Shown in pieces: positions 63,853 to 64,000 of a stretch of DNA of 64,000 nucleotides. The notes below the pieces were generated by a model. The model was not told the origin of the DNA and searched no databases. It worked only from the letters and a program-made list of their open reading frames with translations. The stretch is from positions 1 through 64,000 of the forward strand of contig NZ_VWRQ01000022.1 in the NCBI RefSeq assembly GCF_008635795.1, in the 5' to 3' direction. The number at the start of each line of letters is the position of its first letter. The stretch's first letter is position 1. A program made the translations under genes and the position numbers. The DNA is from Paenibacillus tepidiphilus (GTDB lineage: Bacteria; Bacillota; Bacilli; Paenibacillales; Paenibacillaceae).

Positions 63853-64000
63853 TCTCAGATCCCCCGTCCAGCTCGTCTACCAACGTATTGAACGTTTCTT
63901 CAACGATAGCCCATTCTTCATCGTTGTCGATCATGAAGAGCTGCAGATCATCGCCGTCTTCCTCATAACGGAAGGCATAGACTTCGTCGCTGTCCTCTTC
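63845..64000 (-). CDS. yrzB: YrzB-like DUF1292 protein, partial (N-terminus outside window)
   Basis: The last 51 codons of a DUF1292 protein: DEVYAFRYEEDGDDLQLFMI, then DEEWAIVEETFNTLVDEL. The stop TGA (63845-63847) lies inside the start of the next DUF1292 gene, so the two are translationally coupled. In B. subtilis yrzB sits at this place between ruvX and mltG, and ruvX would be expected just beyond the window. Confidence 0.85.
   Translation of the reverse strand, partial: EEDSDEVYAFRYEEDGDDLQLFMIDNDEEWAIVEETFNTLVDELDGGSEND

Overview
The window looks like chromosome of a Paenibacillus-type endospore-forming Firmicute. The evidence is a B. subtilis-like glcT-ptsG-ptsH block with a GlcT antiterminator site, a NfeD/flotillin pair, a decayed sigK gene, a yrzB-mltG-trhP1-trhP2 block, YesM/YesN-type two-component proteins next to sugar ABC transporters, and moderately GC-rich genes with strong GGAGG ribosome binding sites. 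Both ends cut genes: ptsH at the left and a yrzB-type DUF1292 gene at the right. No tRNA, rRNA or CRISPR array was seen.

Layout. 1-3.5 kb: glucose PTS (glcT, promoter, RAT/terminator, ptsG, ptsH). 3.6-8.1 kb: an ABC exporter pair and a nfeD-floT membrane-microdomain operon. 8.3-12.1 kb: an ANT(6)-like nucleotidyltransferase, a secreted FAD oxidoreductase and an iron-type alcohol dehydrogenase. 12.2-17.1 kb: the Leloir operon galK-galE-galT with a divergent AraC-type regulator. 17.1-22.3 kb: a small membrane protein, an aldo/keto reductase, a hydrolase/HAD/sirtuin cluster and a membrane acyltransferase behind a Crp/Fnr-type palindrome. 22.4-25.4 kb: ilvD with a possibly structured leader, followed by about 1 kb of tandem and palindromic repeats. 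25.4-30.1 kb: a polysaccharide deacetylase, an AI-2E-type permease and a class B penicillin-binding protein.

30.8-41.1 kb is a complete beta-mannan/glucomannan catabolic locus. It has an acetyl-ester hydrolase, a GH130 mannooligosaccharide phosphorylase, a sugar ABC importer without its own ATPase, a YesN-type response regulator, and a divergent operon of GH113 mannanase, 2-epimerase and GH130 mannosylglucose phosphorylase. Acetylated oligomannosides would be imported, deacetylated, trimmed, epimerised to Man-Glc and split with phosphate to Man-1-P and glucose. Both halves carry CcpA (cre) sites at their promoters.

41.2-52.0 kb is an AT-richer accessory stretch. It holds a pseudogene with an in-frame stop, an unknown membrane protein, an Mrr-type nuclease, a 1560-aa RTX/lipase-like protein with an unknown membrane partner, a broken sigK and an IS3 transposase remnant. 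The RTX cassette lies between two unequal copies of the sigK 3' end. 52.0-57.3 kb holds a creatininase-family enzyme and an HK/SBP/LacI operon; its binding protein is a paralogue of the mannan SBP, and its kinase may pair with the orphan response regulator at 36.6 kb. 57.4-64 kb holds a chemoreceptor, the two tRNA-hydroxylation proteins, MltG and two DUF1292 proteins.
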